From assembly GCF_029051645.1 (NCBI RefSeq), contig NZ_JAACFS010000032.1, forward strand, positions 25,662 to 89,661: a DNA stretch of 64,000 nucleotides, read 5' to 3'. Positions 35,293 to 44,126 of the stretch are shown one piece after another. A program made the position numbers and the translations under genes. The notes beneath the pieces were generated by a model, which ran no database searches, had not been told where the DNA came from, and worked only from the letters and a program-made list of their open reading frames with translations. This DNA comes from Bradyrhizobium sp. CSA112 (GTDB taxonomy: Bacteria > Pseudomonadota > Alphaproteobacteria > Rhizobiales > Xanthobacteraceae). Position 1 is the first letter of the stretch, and every line of letters begins with the position of its first letter.

Positions 35293-35693
35293 CGTCGTCC
35301 CTGCGGAAAGCAGGGACCCATAACCACGGGATCGTGTTGCCCAGGAAGGCCATCGAGCAATTCGCCTGGAGCGGGATGGGTATGAGTCGAATCGATTCCT
35401 TATTAGCGCAAAGTCAACGATATCATGTCCCTGACGCAGTGCAGATGCTCTTCGGCGGTACACCGCGGGGCGCAGACACAAAATCGCGAGAACAACCCCA
35501 TGCAAAGTAGAATGGGCCTCGGCTCGCAGCACTCACGCCGCTTGCGCCCGGGGCACGAGATGGTCCGCGTCACGGCCCAACCTGATCTCATCCTGATCTA
35601 ACAAATTCCGCCGCGGCGTATGGGTCCCGGGTCGCGCGGAGCCTGTCATCGGGCGCGCATTCGCGCGACCCGTTGGCTTGCCCGGGACGACGA
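35293..35693. repeat. Intergenic palindrome, family A (copy 4), expanded with ~250 bp of extra sequence
   Basis: The left end, CGTCGTCCCTGCGGAAAGCA then GGGACCCATAACCACGG, matches the family. The right end begins only at about 35614 (CCGCGGCGTATGGGTCCCGG) and finishes GCCCGGGACGACG. The roughly 250 bp between have no gene I can recognise; short open frames exist on both strands. The right end contains an inner hairpin, GGGCGCGCATTCGCGCGACC, shared with repeats of other families. This accounts for the 428-bp gap between holA and parB. Confidence 0.75.
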
Positions 35694-35700
35694 AGATAGC

Positions 35701-36582
35701 TCAGCTCCCCTTCTCCAGACGCCGCATCACCTCATCGAGCTGCTCAAGATTGCGGTAGCTGATGTGGACGGTGCCGCCGGGATCGCGGTGGTTGACGGTC
35801 ACGGTCAGGCCGAGCGCATCGCTGACGCGCTTCTCCAGCGCGACCGTGTCGGGATCTTTGGTCTTGCCGCCGCCGCGCGCCTTCTGCGGCTTGCGCTCCG
35901 GCACGCCCTCTTCGTGGGCGAGCGCCTCGGTCTGGCGCACGTTGAGGCCTTCGGCGACGATGCGCTTGGCGGCCGTCAGCGGATCGGGCACGCCGATCAG
36001 CGCGCGGGCGTGGCCCGCCGACAATTCGCCGCTCGCGATAAGGGCCTGCACTTCCATCGGCAATTTCGTCAGCCGCATCATGTTGGCAACGTGGCTGCGG
36101 CTCTTGCCGACTTCCTTGGCGATGTCTTCCTGGCTGCGTTTGAATTCGTCGGCCAGCGCGTGATAGCCTTGCGCCTCTTCCATCGCATTGAGGTCTTCGC
36201 GCTGCACGTTCTCGATGATCATGATCTCGAGTGCGTCGCTGTCGCTGACATCGATCGGGACGATCGGGACTTCGTGCAGGCTGGCGAGTTGCGCGGCGCG
36301 CCAGCGGCGCTCGCCGGCGATGATCTCGTAACGATCCTGCGCGCCCTTCACCGGACGCACCACGATCGGCTGGATCACGCCGTGCTGCTTGACGGAACTG
36401 GCGAGTTCGCCGAGTTCGGTATCGGAAAAGGTCCGGCGCGGGTTGCGCGGATTCGGTTTCAGGAATTCGATCGGCACCTTGCGCTGGTTGCGCGGCCGTT
36501 CGATATGCGCGGCCTCGCCGCCGACATCCCCGATCAGACTTGCGAGACCACGACCCAGTCGCGAACGCGTTTCGTCGGCCAT
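35701..36582 (-). CDS. parB: Chromosome-partitioning protein ParB
   Basis: This 293-residue ParB has the N-terminal RLGRGLASLIGD box that contacts ParA. The ParB/CTPase motif IIAGERRWRAAQLASLHEVP and ENVQREDLNAMEEAQGYHAL are followed by a helix-turn-helix, KEVGKSRSHVANMMRLTKLP. A C-terminal dimer domain ends LDEVMRRLEKGS. It binds parS and spreads as a CTP-dependent clamp. An upstream in-frame start is ignored because it lies in the repeat and adds unconserved residues. Four parS sites lie at 38186-40455. Confidence 0.96.
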   Translation of the reverse strand: MADETRSRLGRGLASLIGDVGGEAAHIERPRNQRKVPIEFLKPNPRNPRRTFSDTELGELASSVKQHGVIQPIVVRPVKGAQDRYEIIAGERRWRAAQLASLHEVPIVPIDVSDSDALEIMIIENVQREDLNAMEEAQGYHALADEFKRSQEDIAKEVGKSRSHVANMMRLTKLPMEVQALIASGELSAGHARALIGVPDPLTAAKRIVAEGLNVRQTEALAHEEGVPERKPQKARGGGKTKDPDTVALEKRVSDALGLTVTVNHRDPGGTVHISYRNLEQLDEVMRRLEKGS

Positions 36583-36637
36583 CGCCGCCAACTCCCTAGG
36601 ATTCACGTCAGTACTCCGGAACAGAATTCGGTTGCTC

Positions 36638-36722
36638 GTAGGGTGGGCAAAGCGAAGCGTGCCCACCGACTTTCGCGATAGATAATGGTGGGCACGGCGA
36701 AGACGCCTTTGCCCACCCTACG
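36638..36722. repeat. Intergenic palindrome, family D (copy 1), between parA and parB
   Basis: GTAGGGTGGGCAAAGCGAAG then CGTGCCCACC at the left, and GGTGGGCACGGCGAAG then CTTTGCCCACCCTACG at the right. It fills most of the 146-bp spacer between parA and parB, on the transcribed strand. A degenerate copy is at 59543-59609. Confidence 0.87.
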
Positions 36723-36728
36723 TCCTTA

Positions 36729-37580
36729 CTAATGTGTTCTCAGCTCACGCTCGCGCTGGATCACTTCCGTCGCCAGCTTCAGATACGCTTCGCTGCCGAC
36801 GCATTTGAGATCGTAGACCAGCACCGGTTTGCCGTAGGACGGCGCCTCGGAGATGCGCACGTTGCGCGGGATCATGGTGTTGTAGACCTTGCCGCCCATG
36901 AACTGCCGTACGTCGGCGACGACCTGATTCGACAAATTGTTGCGCGAGTCGAACATCGTCAGCACGATGCCGTGGATCGACAGGTTCGGGTTGAGCGTCG
37001 AGCGCACCTGCTCCACCGTCTGCAGCAATTGCGACAGACCTTCGAGCGCGAAGAACTCGCATTGCAGCGGCACTAGGATCGCGTCGGACGCCGCCATCGC
37101 GTTGACTGTGAGAAGATTCAGCGACGGCGGGCAATCGATCAGCACATAGGTGTAATCGGTGTCCGGCGCCGCGTTCTTGTTCAGCGCCGCGATCGCATCG
37201 CGCAGCCGAAACGCACGGCCCGGCGTCGTGCCGAGCTCAAGTTCGAGACCCGATAGATCCATGGTCGAGGAGGCGATGTGCAGCCGCGGCACGGCGGTGG
37301 CAACCACTGCGTCGCGCAGCGGCGCTTCGCCGATCAGCACGTCGTAGGTCGAGCAGTTGCGATTGCGGCGGTCGATGCCGAGACCCGTGGAGGCGTTGCC
37401 CTGCGGATCGAGATCGACGATCAAGACTCGCTCGCCAATCGCGGCGAGTGCGGTGCCCAGATTGATCGCTGTGGTGGTCTTGCCGACTCCGCCCTTCTGG
37501 TTGGCGAGTGATAGGATGCGTGGATGGGGCGGTGGAGTTGGATCTCTATCTTCTTGATATAACTGGTCTAATTCGCTCAT
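36729..37580 (-). CDS. parA: Chromosome-partitioning ATPase ParA (Soj-like)
   Basis: This 283-residue ParA has a deviant Walker A KGGVGKTTTAIN (29-40), switch segment VDLDPQGNASTGLG, Walker B YVLIDCPPSLNLLTVNA and IPRNVRISEAPSYGKPVLVY near the C-terminus. It forms ATP-dependent DNA-bound dimers that pull ParB-parS complexes and so segregate the origin. Its start overlaps the rsmG stop by 4 bp (ATGA), giving rsmG-parA coupling, the standard gene order near bacterial origins. Confidence 0.97.
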   Translation of the reverse strand: MSELDQLYQEDRDPTPPPHPRILSLANQKGGVGKTTTAINLGTALAAIGERVLIVDLDPQGNASTGLGIDRRNRNCSTYDVLIGEAPLRDAVVATAVPRLHIASSTMDLSGLELELGTTPGRAFRLRDAIAALNKNAAPDTDYTYVLIDCPPSLNLLTVNAMAASDAILVPLQCEFFALEGLSQLLQTVEQVRSTLNPNLSIHGIVLTMFDSRNNLSNQVVADVRQFMGGKVYNTMIPRNVRISEAPSYGKPVLVYDLKCVGSEAYLKLATEVIQRERELRTH

Positions 37581-38272
37581 GCCCGATCGCCATGTGTGAT
37601 CGCGGAGGGGTTGCGCCGCTCGATCCGATCGAGTTCGACGATCCAGCCGTGCCCGCCCGTGCGGCTGGAATGGAGTCGCGGTTCAATATTCCAATATTTA
37701 GTGGCTTCAGTCAATTCAGCCTCTACATCTTGGCCCTTAAGAAACAGTGCCTTAGCACCACTGTTCACAAACGGTTCCGCAAAACCGACAAGCTGATGTA
37801 ACGGAGCCAGCGCCCGCGCAGTGACGCAATCGACGCGGCTGCCGATTCTATCCACAATATCCCCGATTCCCGCCAAATGCACGGTCGCAGCCGCAGAAGT
37901 TACGCGGACCGCCTCGCGCAGGAAGGCCGCTTTCTTGGCGTTGCGCTCGACCAAGTGGACGTTCACGTCCGGCGTGTCCGCCAATGCGCATGCCAACACC
38001 ACACCTGGAAATCCGCCGCCGCTACCGAGATCGACCCAGATTTTCGCCGACGAGGCCAGATCCAGAAGCTGAAGCGAATCGGCGACGTGTCGGGTCCAAA
38101 GATGCGGAAGCGTCGATGGCGCGACGAGATTGGTCTTGGCCTGCCATTCCACGAGAAGACCAATATAGCGATCGAGCCGCGCCTCCGTTTCACGTGAAAC
38201 GGGGATGAGAGCCAACGCCGCTGCTTTGTCACTTGCGGAGGGGAATTGATCTGCCGGTTGCATGTTGCCCAT
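37577..38272 (-). CDS. rsmG: 16S rRNA (guanine527-N7)-methyltransferase RsmG
   Basis: This 231-residue SAM-dependent methyltransferase (GidB) has the motif I segment WVDLGSGGGFPGVVLACAL and the family segments LVEWQAKTNLVAPST, HLVERNAKKAAFLREAVRV and CVTARALAPLHQLVGFAEPF. It methylates G527 of 16S rRNA. Part of its N-terminus (VSRETE) is encoded by a parS palindrome at 38186-38201, so the sequence serves both protein and partition functions. It is upstream of and overlaps parA by 4 bp. Confidence 0.96.
   Translation of the reverse strand: MGNMQPADQFPSASDKAAALALIPVSRETEARLDRYIGLLVEWQAKTNLVAPSTLPHLWTRHVADSLQLLDLASSAKIWVDLGSGGGFPGVVLACALADTPDVNVHLVERNAKKAAFLREAVRVTSAAATVHLAGIGDIVDRIGSRVDCVTARALAPLHQLVGFAEPFVNSGAKALFLKGQDVEAELTEATKYWNIEPRLHSSRTGGHGWIVELDRIERRNPSAITHGDRA
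38186..38201. other. parS: parS site 1 (inside rsmG)
   Basis: CGTTTCACGTGAAACG matches the 16-bp parS consensus TGTTTCACGTGAAACA except at the two outer bases and keeps perfect dyad symmetry. It is within the rsmG coding region near the N-terminus. Confidence 0.93.
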
Positions 38273-38298
38273 GTCTGGAATGCTGCCTGCCTTCAGCC

Positions 38299-38419
38299 GT
38301 CATTGCGAGCCACCGTGTCGCGCGAATGCGCGCCCGATGACAGGCGCGAAGCAAGCCACCTCGCGGCAAAAGGGAGAAGAATGGATTGCTTCGTCGCTTG
38401 CGCTCCTCGCAAATGACGA
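38299..38419. repeat. Intergenic palindrome, family E (copy 1), between mnmG and rsmG
   Basis: GTCATTGCGAGCCACCGTGT at the left and CTTGCGCTCCTCGCAAATGA at the right form the outer arms. The interior has a CGCGCGAATGCGCGCCCGAT hairpin and ATGACAGGCGCGAAGCAAGC. The interior, read in the opposite direction, matches the inner cassette of repeats at 35293 and 51234. It lies directly between two parS sites. Confidence 0.83.
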
Positions 38420-38440
38420 TCGCCTTGATTCGCCCTGCCC

Positions 38441-38456
38441 CGTTTCACGTGAAACA
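38441..38456. other. parS: parS site 2 (mnmG-rsmG gap)
   Basis: CGTTTCACGTGAAACA differs from the consensus TGTTTCACGTGAAACA only at the first base. It ends 6 bp before the mnmG stop codon. Confidence 0.95.
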
Positions 38457-38462
38457 GATTTC

Positions 38463-40346
38463 TTACGCGCTTGCCCGCGAAGTCTTCCGTCGCGCCTCTC
38501 GACGCAGATACGCCGCCAGGATACCCAGCGCCGCCGGCGTCAAACCATCGAGCCGACCCGCCTGCCCCACCGTCCGCGGCCGCGCCGCCTCAAGCTTGGA
38601 GCGCGCCTCATTGGAGAGCCCGGGCACATCGGCGTAATCGATGTCGGTCAGGACCAACCCCTCGTCTCGCCTGAAGGCATCGACGTCGGCAGTCTGGCGC
38701 TTGAGATAGACATCGTACTTGGCGTCGATCTCGAGATGCACCGCAATCGCCGGATCAATGACCGAGAGCTCCGGCCAGATGCCGCGTAGGCCGACCCATT
38801 CAATCTCCGGGTAGGCCAGCAGCTCAAATGCCGATCGGCGATGGCCATCCCTGTTGAGTGCCAACCCGTGCTTAGCCGCTTCATTGGGAGTGATCGTTAG
38901 CGACCTGGCCAAGACCTTGGCCGCAGCCAAGGCGGCCATCTTGTCGCGATGCCGCTGCGAACGCGTCTGTCCGACACAGCCCAGAGCGATACCCTTGTCC
39001 GTCAGGCGCTGGTCGGCATTGTCAGCCCGCAAGGTCAGACGATACTCGGCCCGGGAGGTGAACATCCGATACGGCTCGGTGATTCCCCGGGTCACGAGGT
39101 CATCGATCATCACACCGAGATAGCCATCCGCTCGATCGAACACGATGGGCTCGGCGCCGCCCGCCGCCAAGGCCGCGTTGAGGCCTGCGACAATCCCTTG
39201 GGCCGCAGCCTCTTCATATCCCGTCGTGCCGTTGATCTGGCCGGCCAGGAAAAGACCCGGCAGGCGCTTGGTCTGCAGCGTCGGCTCAAGCTCACGGGGG
39301 TCGACATGATCGTATTCAATGGCGTAGCCCGGCCGGACCATCTTCACCCGCTCGAGTCCGGGAATGCTCGCCAGGATCGCAAGCTGAACTTCTTCCGGGA
39401 GCGAGGTCGAGATGCCGTTGGGATAGACCGTAGAGTCGTCGAGCCCTTCCGGCTCCAGGAAGATCTGATGGCCGTCGCGATCGCCGAACCGGACGATCTT
39501 ATCCTCGATCGAGGGACAATAGCGCGGGCCACTGCTCTTGATCTGGCCGGAATACATCGGGGAGCGGTGCACATTGGCCCGGATCACCTCATGGGTCGCC
39601 GGCGTCGTCCGCGTGATCCCGCACTGGATTTGAGGCGTCGTGATCCGGTCGGTCATCACCGAGAACGGCTCCGGCGGGTCATCGCCGGGCTGCATCTCGA
39701 CCGCGGACCAGTCGATCGTCGAACCATCCAAGCGCGGCGGCGTGCCTGTCTTCAGTCTTCCAAGCGCAAAGCCGACCCTCTCGAAGGAAGCCGAGAGCCC
39801 CATCGCCGGCGCCTCCCCGACCCGACCCGCGGGCCAGTTCTTCTCGCCGAGATGGATAAGTCCCCGCAGGAAAGTCCCGGTGGTGATGACCACCGCCCCG
39901 GCGGAGAGTTCACGGCCCTCGCCTAGCCGAATGCCGGTCACGCGGCCGTTCGAGACGATCAACTCGTCCGCTTCGCCTTCGATCACACTGAGATTGGCGG
40001 TTTCCCGGATCGCAGCCTGCATGGCGGCGGCGTAGAGTTTGCGGTCCGCTTGGGCCCGCGGTCCGCGGACTGCCGGACCCTTGCGACGGTTCAGCATCCG
40101 AAACTGGATTCCCCCGGCATCGGCCACTCGGCCCATGAGCCCGTCCAGAGCATCGACCTCGCGGACCAGATGGCCCTTACCGAGACCACCGATGGCGGGA
40201 TTGCAGGACATCGCTCCCACGGTCGCAAAGCAGTGGGTCACCAACGCTGTTCTGGCACCCATGCGCGCAGCCGCGCTCGCGGCCTCGCAGCCGGCATGGC
40301 CGCCGCCAATGACGATGACATCAAAAGAGTCCATGCGGGAAATCAT
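38463..40346 (-). CDS. mnmG: tRNA uridine-5-carboxymethylaminomethyl modification enzyme MnmG
   Basis: This 627-residue FAD protein (GidA) begins with DVIVIGGGHAGCEAASAAAR, the dinucleotide fold. It includes the family signatures MSCNPAIGGLGKGHLVREVD, LNRRKGPAVRGPRAQADRKL and GLFLAGQINGTTGYEEAAAQ, and GYLGVMIDDLVTRGITEPYR. With MnmE it adds the carboxymethylaminomethyl group at U34 of certain tRNAs. The ATG at the complement of 40346 has an alternative 4 codons downstream. It is bounded by parS sites on both sides and sits in the mnmE-mnmG-rsmG-parA-parB block. Confidence 0.97.
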   Translation of the reverse strand: MISRMDSFDVIVIGGGHAGCEAASAAARMGARTALVTHCFATVGAMSCNPAIGGLGKGHLVREVDALDGLMGRVADAGGIQFRMLNRRKGPAVRGPRAQADRKLYAAAMQAAIRETANLSVIEGEADELIVSNGRVTGIRLGEGRELSAGAVVITTGTFLRGLIHLGEKNWPAGRVGEAPAMGLSASFERVGFALGRLKTGTPPRLDGSTIDWSAVEMQPGDDPPEPFSVMTDRITTPQIQCGITRTTPATHEVIRANVHRSPMYSGQIKSSGPRYCPSIEDKIVRFGDRDGHQIFLEPEGLDDSTVYPNGISTSLPEEVQLAILASIPGLERVKMVRPGYAIEYDHVDPRELEPTLQTKRLPGLFLAGQINGTTGYEEAAAQGIVAGLNAALAAGGAEPIVFDRADGYLGVMIDDLVTRGITEPYRMFTSRAEYRLTLRADNADQRLTDKGIALGCVGQTRSQRHRDKMAALAAAKVLARSLTITPNEAAKHGLALNRDGHRRSAFELLAYPEIEWVGLRGIWPELSVIDPAIAVHLEIDAKYDVYLKRQTADVDAFRRDEGLVLTDIDYADVPGLSNEARSKLEAARPRTVGQAGRLDGLTPAALGILAAYLRREARRKTSRASA

Positions 40347-40400
40347 GCCGCGACTTCTATCCCGGAGTTGAAAAACGCGGAAGGGAGAAATTGCCGATGT

Positions 40401-40416
40401 TGTTTCACGTGAAACA
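40401..40416. other. parS: parS site 3 (mnmE-mnmG gap)
   Basis: TGTTTCACGTGAAACA is an exact consensus parS, extended to an 18-bp palindrome by flanking T and A. It lies 55 bp upstream of the mnmG start. Confidence 0.97.
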
Positions 40417-40439
40417 ACGCCTCCCTGGAACCGGCCGAA

Positions 40440-40455
40440 TGTTTCACGTGAAACG
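40440..40455. other. parS: parS site 4 (mnmE-mnmG gap)
   Basis: TGTTTCACGTGAAACG has one mismatch to the consensus and lies 39 bp from site 3, just after the mnmE stop. The pair of close sites should favour ParB loading here. Confidence 0.95.
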
Positions 40456-40474
40456 GGTTATAGTTAAGGGAGTA

Positions 40475-41806
40475 TTACTTACCTACACAGAACTCGCGGA
40501 AGATGACGTCGAGTATGTCTTCGACGTCCACACGCCCGAGCAGCCTTCCCAAGGAATATGCCGCCAACCGAAGTTCTTCCGCCGCCAGCTCCTCGCCCTG
40601 CCCGACCACCGCGACACTGCGGCGAAGCGAAGCTGCCGTCTCCTGCAAGAGCTTCCGTTGCCGAGTCCGGCTGATCAGTTCGTCGTCGGTGCCGCCAAAG
40701 TAGCGCTGAGCAAAGCCGACCAATGCCGCGATAAGCTCCGGCACGCCATCCCCCCGACTCGCCGAAATCTGGAAACTTCCCTGCCCCGGCGCCTCGGCCA
40801 ATGGCCGACCCGCCTCTTCGAGATCGACCTTGTTACGTACCTTCCAGATCGGCGCGACCCCATCATGATCGATCGCTTCCTGCGGAGAGTCGGAAAGCCA
40901 CAGCACGAGGTCCGCATCCGCCGCCCGGGCGCGGGCACGGCGAACACCCTCCTGCTCGACCGGGTCGTCAGTCTCCCGAATACCCGCGGTGTCGATCACC
41001 GTCACCGGATAGCCGTCGAGATCGAGCTGCACCTCGATGACGTCGCGCGTGGTGCCGGCATGCGGCGACACGATCGCGACCTCACGACGTGCGAGCTGAT
41101 TCATCAGCGTCGACTTGCCGACATTCGGTGGGCCGGCGATCGCGACAACGAGCCCATCGCGCAGGCGCTCGCTCCGCCCCTGCCCTGCAAGGACTTCCTC
41201 GACCTCTGCCAGCAGCGCTTTGACCTTCGCTAACGCCGGCGCGATCAGCTCCGCCGGCACGTCGCCCTCATCAGAAAAATCGATCCCGGCTTCGATCAAG
41301 GCAGATGCTTCGATGATCCGCGCGCGCCAGTCGCGCGCTCTGTCGCCAAGCAATCCCTTTAATTGGCGCAGCGCCTGGTGCCGCTGCCGATCGGTATCTG
41401 CATGGATGAGATCATCGAGCCCTTCGGCTTCGGTCAGATCGAGCTTGCCGTTCTCGAAAGCGCGCCGGGTAAATTCGCCGGGCTCGGCCGGACGAACGTC
41501 TTCGAATGCGGACAGCGCCGCGAACAACGCGGCCACCACCGCACGCCCGCCATGGACGTGAAATTCGGCGACGTCTTCCCCGGTCGCGCTAGCCGGACCC
41601 GGAAACCACAACACGACGGCATCGTCGATCGGCCGCTGGCCGACATCTCTAAGCAGCGTGCGGGTGGCCATTCGCGGCGATGGCAATTTGCCCGCAAGCC
41701 CGGTCACGACCCTGCCGGCCTGCGAACCCGAGACGCGCACCAGGGCAATCGCGCTCGGTGGCCGGCCCGACGACAGTGCAAAAATGGTCTGGTCCCGCGG
41801 ATGCAT
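40475..41806 (-). CDS. mnmE: tRNA modification GTPase MnmE
   Basis: This 443-residue protein has the N-terminal folate-binding domain (DQTIFALSSGRPPSAIALVR) and a helical region. The inserted G domain has G1 GPPNVGKSTLMN, the GTTRD element (HAGTTRDVIEVQL), G3 DTAGIRETDD and G4-like RNKVDLEE. It ends in the catalytic CVGK, the conserved C-terminal Cys motif. It works with MnmG on tRNA U34. It is slightly shorter than E. coli MnmE (454). It has its own 291-bp upstream gap, which is AT-rich by local standards and contains the rho terminator. Confidence 0.96.
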   Translation of the reverse strand: MHPRDQTIFALSSGRPPSAIALVRVSGSQAGRVVTGLAGKLPSPRMATRTLLRDVGQRPIDDAVVLWFPGPASATGEDVAEFHVHGGRAVVAALFAALSAFEDVRPAEPGEFTRRAFENGKLDLTEAEGLDDLIHADTDRQRHQALRQLKGLLGDRARDWRARIIEASALIEAGIDFSDEGDVPAELIAPALAKVKALLAEVEEVLAGQGRSERLRDGLVVAIAGPPNVGKSTLMNQLARREVAIVSPHAGTTRDVIEVQLDLDGYPVTVIDTAGIRETDDPVEQEGVRRARARAADADLVLWLSDSPQEAIDHDGVAPIWKVRNKVDLEEAGRPLAEAPGQGSFQISASRGDGVPELIAALVGFAQRYFGGTDDELISRTRQRKLLQETAASLRRSVAVVGQGEELAAEELRLAAYSLGRLLGRVDVEDILDVIFREFCVGK

Positions 41807-42042
41807 GGCCTATTTGTGCGGGAGGTTTTGAAAAGGCAACGCGATTCGGAATCTCAATGGCAATGCTGTTGGTTTACCCCGGGATGGGCATGGCAAAAAA
41901 CGCTGAAAAATCCGGAACGGCGCCCTCCCCTGACCTCCAGATCCAAATAAGTGATATAAAATTCAATGGCTTAAATGGTTAACCAATCGCTAAGACCGAT
42001 TTTCCGATGCCGCATTCGGATCGCAGCGACCACCGCAGCATG

Positions 42043-42072
42043 AAAAAGGGCGCCTCGTGGTGCGAGGCGCCC
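42043..42072 (-). terminator. Rho-independent terminator of the rho gene
   Basis: On the minus strand a perfect 10-bp stem (GGGCGCCTCG / CGAGGCGCCC) with a 5-nt loop is followed by TTTTT. It lies 26 bp after the rho stop codon and before mnmE. The transcription termination factor gene is thus itself closed by a factor-independent terminator. Confidence 0.92.
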
Positions 42073-42097
42073 TCCCCAAAGCCTTGGCCTGACGGCT

Positions 42098-43363
42098 TTA
42101 GGTATTCATGGAATCGAAGAACTCCGAGTTGTTCTTGGTATTGCGAAGCTTATCGAGCAGGAAGTCGATCGCGTCCATCGTACCCATCGGATTGAGGATC
42201 CGGCGCAGCACGTACATCTTCTTCAGGAGCTGCGGATCGGTGATCAGTTCTTCCTTGCGGGTACCCGAGCGCGAGATGTCGATCGCCGGGAAGGTTCGCT
42301 TGTCCGAAACCTTGCGATCGAGGATCAATTCCGAGTTACCGGTGCCCTTGAACTCTTCGAAGATCACTTCGTCCATTCGGCTGCCGGTATCGACCAGCGC
42401 GGTCGCGATGATCGTGAGCGAACCGCCCTCCTCGATATTTCGCGCAGCGCCAAAGAATCGCTTTGGCCGCTGCAGCGCGTTGGCGTCGACACCGCCGGTC
42501 AGCACCTTGCCGGATGACGGCACCACGGTGTTGTAGGCGCGGCCGAGGCGCGTAATCGAGTCGAGCAGGATCACGACATCGCGGCCGTGTTCAACGAGGC
42601 GCTTGGCTTTTTCGATCACCATCTCGGCGACCTGGACGTGACGCACCGCCGGTTCATCGAAGGTCGACGACACCACCTCGCCCTTCACCGAGCGCTGCAT
42701 GTCCGTGACTTCTTCCGGACGTTCGTCGATCAGAAGCACGATCAAATAACATTCGGGATGATTGGCGGTGATGGAGTGCGCGATGTTCTGCATCAGCACC
42801 GTCTTGCCGGTGCGCGGCGGTGCCACGATCAGGGCGCGCTGGCCTTTGCCGATTGGCGCTACGATGTCGATCACCCTTGCAGAAAGGTCTTTTCGCGTGG
42901 GGTCTTCGAGCTCGAGCCTGAAACGTTGGTCCGGAAACAGCGGAGTCAAATTGTCGAAATTGACTTTGTGCTTGGACTTTTCCGGATCTTCGAAATTGAG
43001 CGTGTTGACCTTGAGCAGCGCGAAATAGCGTTCGCCTTCTTTCGGGCTGCGGATGTGGCCTTCGATGGTGTCGCCGGTGCGCAGGCCGAAGCGACGGATC
43101 TGCGACGGCGAGACGTAGATGTCGTCGGGGCCAGGCAGGTAGTTGGCATCGGGCGAGCGCAGAAAGCCGAAGCCGTCGGAGAGAACCTCGACGACGCCTT
43201 CACCGATAATGTCGATTTCCTGGATCGCGAGCTGCTTGAGAATAGCGAACATCAGCTCCTGCTTGCGCATGGTGCTGGCATTTTCGACCCCGCTCTCTTC
43301 GGCGAACGAGACGAGCTCGGCCGGCGTTTTCGATTTGAGGTCCTGGAGTTTCATTTCCCGCAT
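42098..43363 (-). CDS. rho: Transcription termination factor Rho
   Basis: This 421-residue hexameric RNA helicase has an N-terminal helical domain (MKLQDLKSKTPAELVSFAEE) and the OSB RNA-binding domain (GVVEVLSDGFGFLRSPDANY, then DDIYVSPSQIRRFGLRTGD). The ATPase has Walker A APPRTGKTVLMQ, Walker B DVVILLDSITRLGRAYN and the R-loop segment. It terminates untranslated transcripts. Translation may begin at the second Met (MKLQ, 43354). The 256-bp leader upstream (43364-43619) holds no gene; autoregulation by leader termination, known for rho elsewhere, is possible but not shown. Confidence 0.97.
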   Translation of the reverse strand: MREMKLQDLKSKTPAELVSFAEESGVENASTMRKQELMFAILKQLAIQEIDIIGEGVVEVLSDGFGFLRSPDANYLPGPDDIYVSPSQIRRFGLRTGDTIEGHIRSPKEGERYFALLKVNTLNFEDPEKSKHKVNFDNLTPLFPDQRFRLELEDPTRKDLSARVIDIVAPIGKGQRALIVAPPRTGKTVLMQNIAHSITANHPECYLIVLLIDERPEEVTDMQRSVKGEVVSSTFDEPAVRHVQVAEMVIEKAKRLVEHGRDVVILLDSITRLGRAYNTVVPSSGKVLTGGVDANALQRPKRFFGAARNIEEGGSLTIIATALVDTGSRMDEVIFEEFKGTGNSELILDRKVSDKRTFPAIDISRSGTRKEELITDPQLLKKMYVLRRILNPMGTMDAIDFLLDKLRNTKNNSEFFDSMNT

Positions 43364-43619
43364 TGGGGTGGTCCTGTGGAGTGTCTTTGAAGGGATGCGA
43401 GGTGGCTTTAGAAAAAAGCGGACACGAAAAATGGAAGGTCCGCAGGTCTAAGCAAGGAAAGCGCCGGTGAGGCTTCAAACCTGATGCGGCGGCCGGTCTC
43501 CAATGAAGAAACCGGAACGCAGCCACATCCGCCTGCGTGGGGTGGGATTTCGCTAATATAGAAAATCAGTTGCCGCTTCGCAAGCAGGTGAGAAACCGCC
43601 GGATCGACGAAAGCTGAGG

Positions 43620-44042
43620 CTAGAACGGCTTCACGATCACCAGGATAACGATGAAGATCATCAGGACGGTCGGTACCTCGTTGATAATACGATAGAATTT
43701 TTGGCTTCTGGTATTCCGGTCGGCCGCAAAATCCTTGACCCAGCGGGAAAAAAAGCCGTGGACACCCGACAGGACCAGCACCAGCGTCAGCTTGGCGTGA
43801 AACCAGCCGGACATGTACCAATGCCCGCTCCAAGCCAGATAAAGCCCGGCCAGCCAGGTGATGATCATCGCAGGGTTGATGATCGCCTTCAGTAATCGCC
43901 ATTCCATCACCTTGAAGGTCTCGGACTGCTTCGATCCGACCTCGGTCTCGCAGTGATAGACGAACAGCCGCGGCAGATAGAGCATGCCGGCCATCCACGA
44001 GATGACGGCAATCACATGCAGCGCCTTGATCCACTCATACAT
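43620..44042 (-). CDS. hemJ: Protoporphyrinogen oxidase HemJ
   Basis: This 140-residue membrane protein has four hydrophobic helices and the HemJ marks: MYEWIKALHVIAVISWMAGM at the N-terminus with His9, PRLFVYHCETEVGSKQSETF, and the second-half WFHAKLTLVLVLSGVHGFFS followed by RIINEVPTVLMIFIVIL. It oxidises protoporphyrinogen IX in haem synthesis. The start at the complement of 44042 is used; the longer in-frame version enters the origin region. It reads leftwards away from the proposed origin. Confidence 0.94.
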   Translation of the reverse strand: MYEWIKALHVIAVISWMAGMLYLPRLFVYHCETEVGSKQSETFKVMEWRLLKAIINPAMIITWLAGLYLAWSGHWYMSGWFHAKLTLVLVLSGVHGFFSRWVKDFAADRNTRSQKFYRIINEVPTVLMIFIVILVIVKPF

Positions 44043-44126
44043 TGCAGTCGCCTCGACCTTGCCGGTCCTGGAACGTTCGCATCCCGACCTTGCAAAGAAA
44101 GCTCCGCCAGTCGGGGAGCGAGACAT

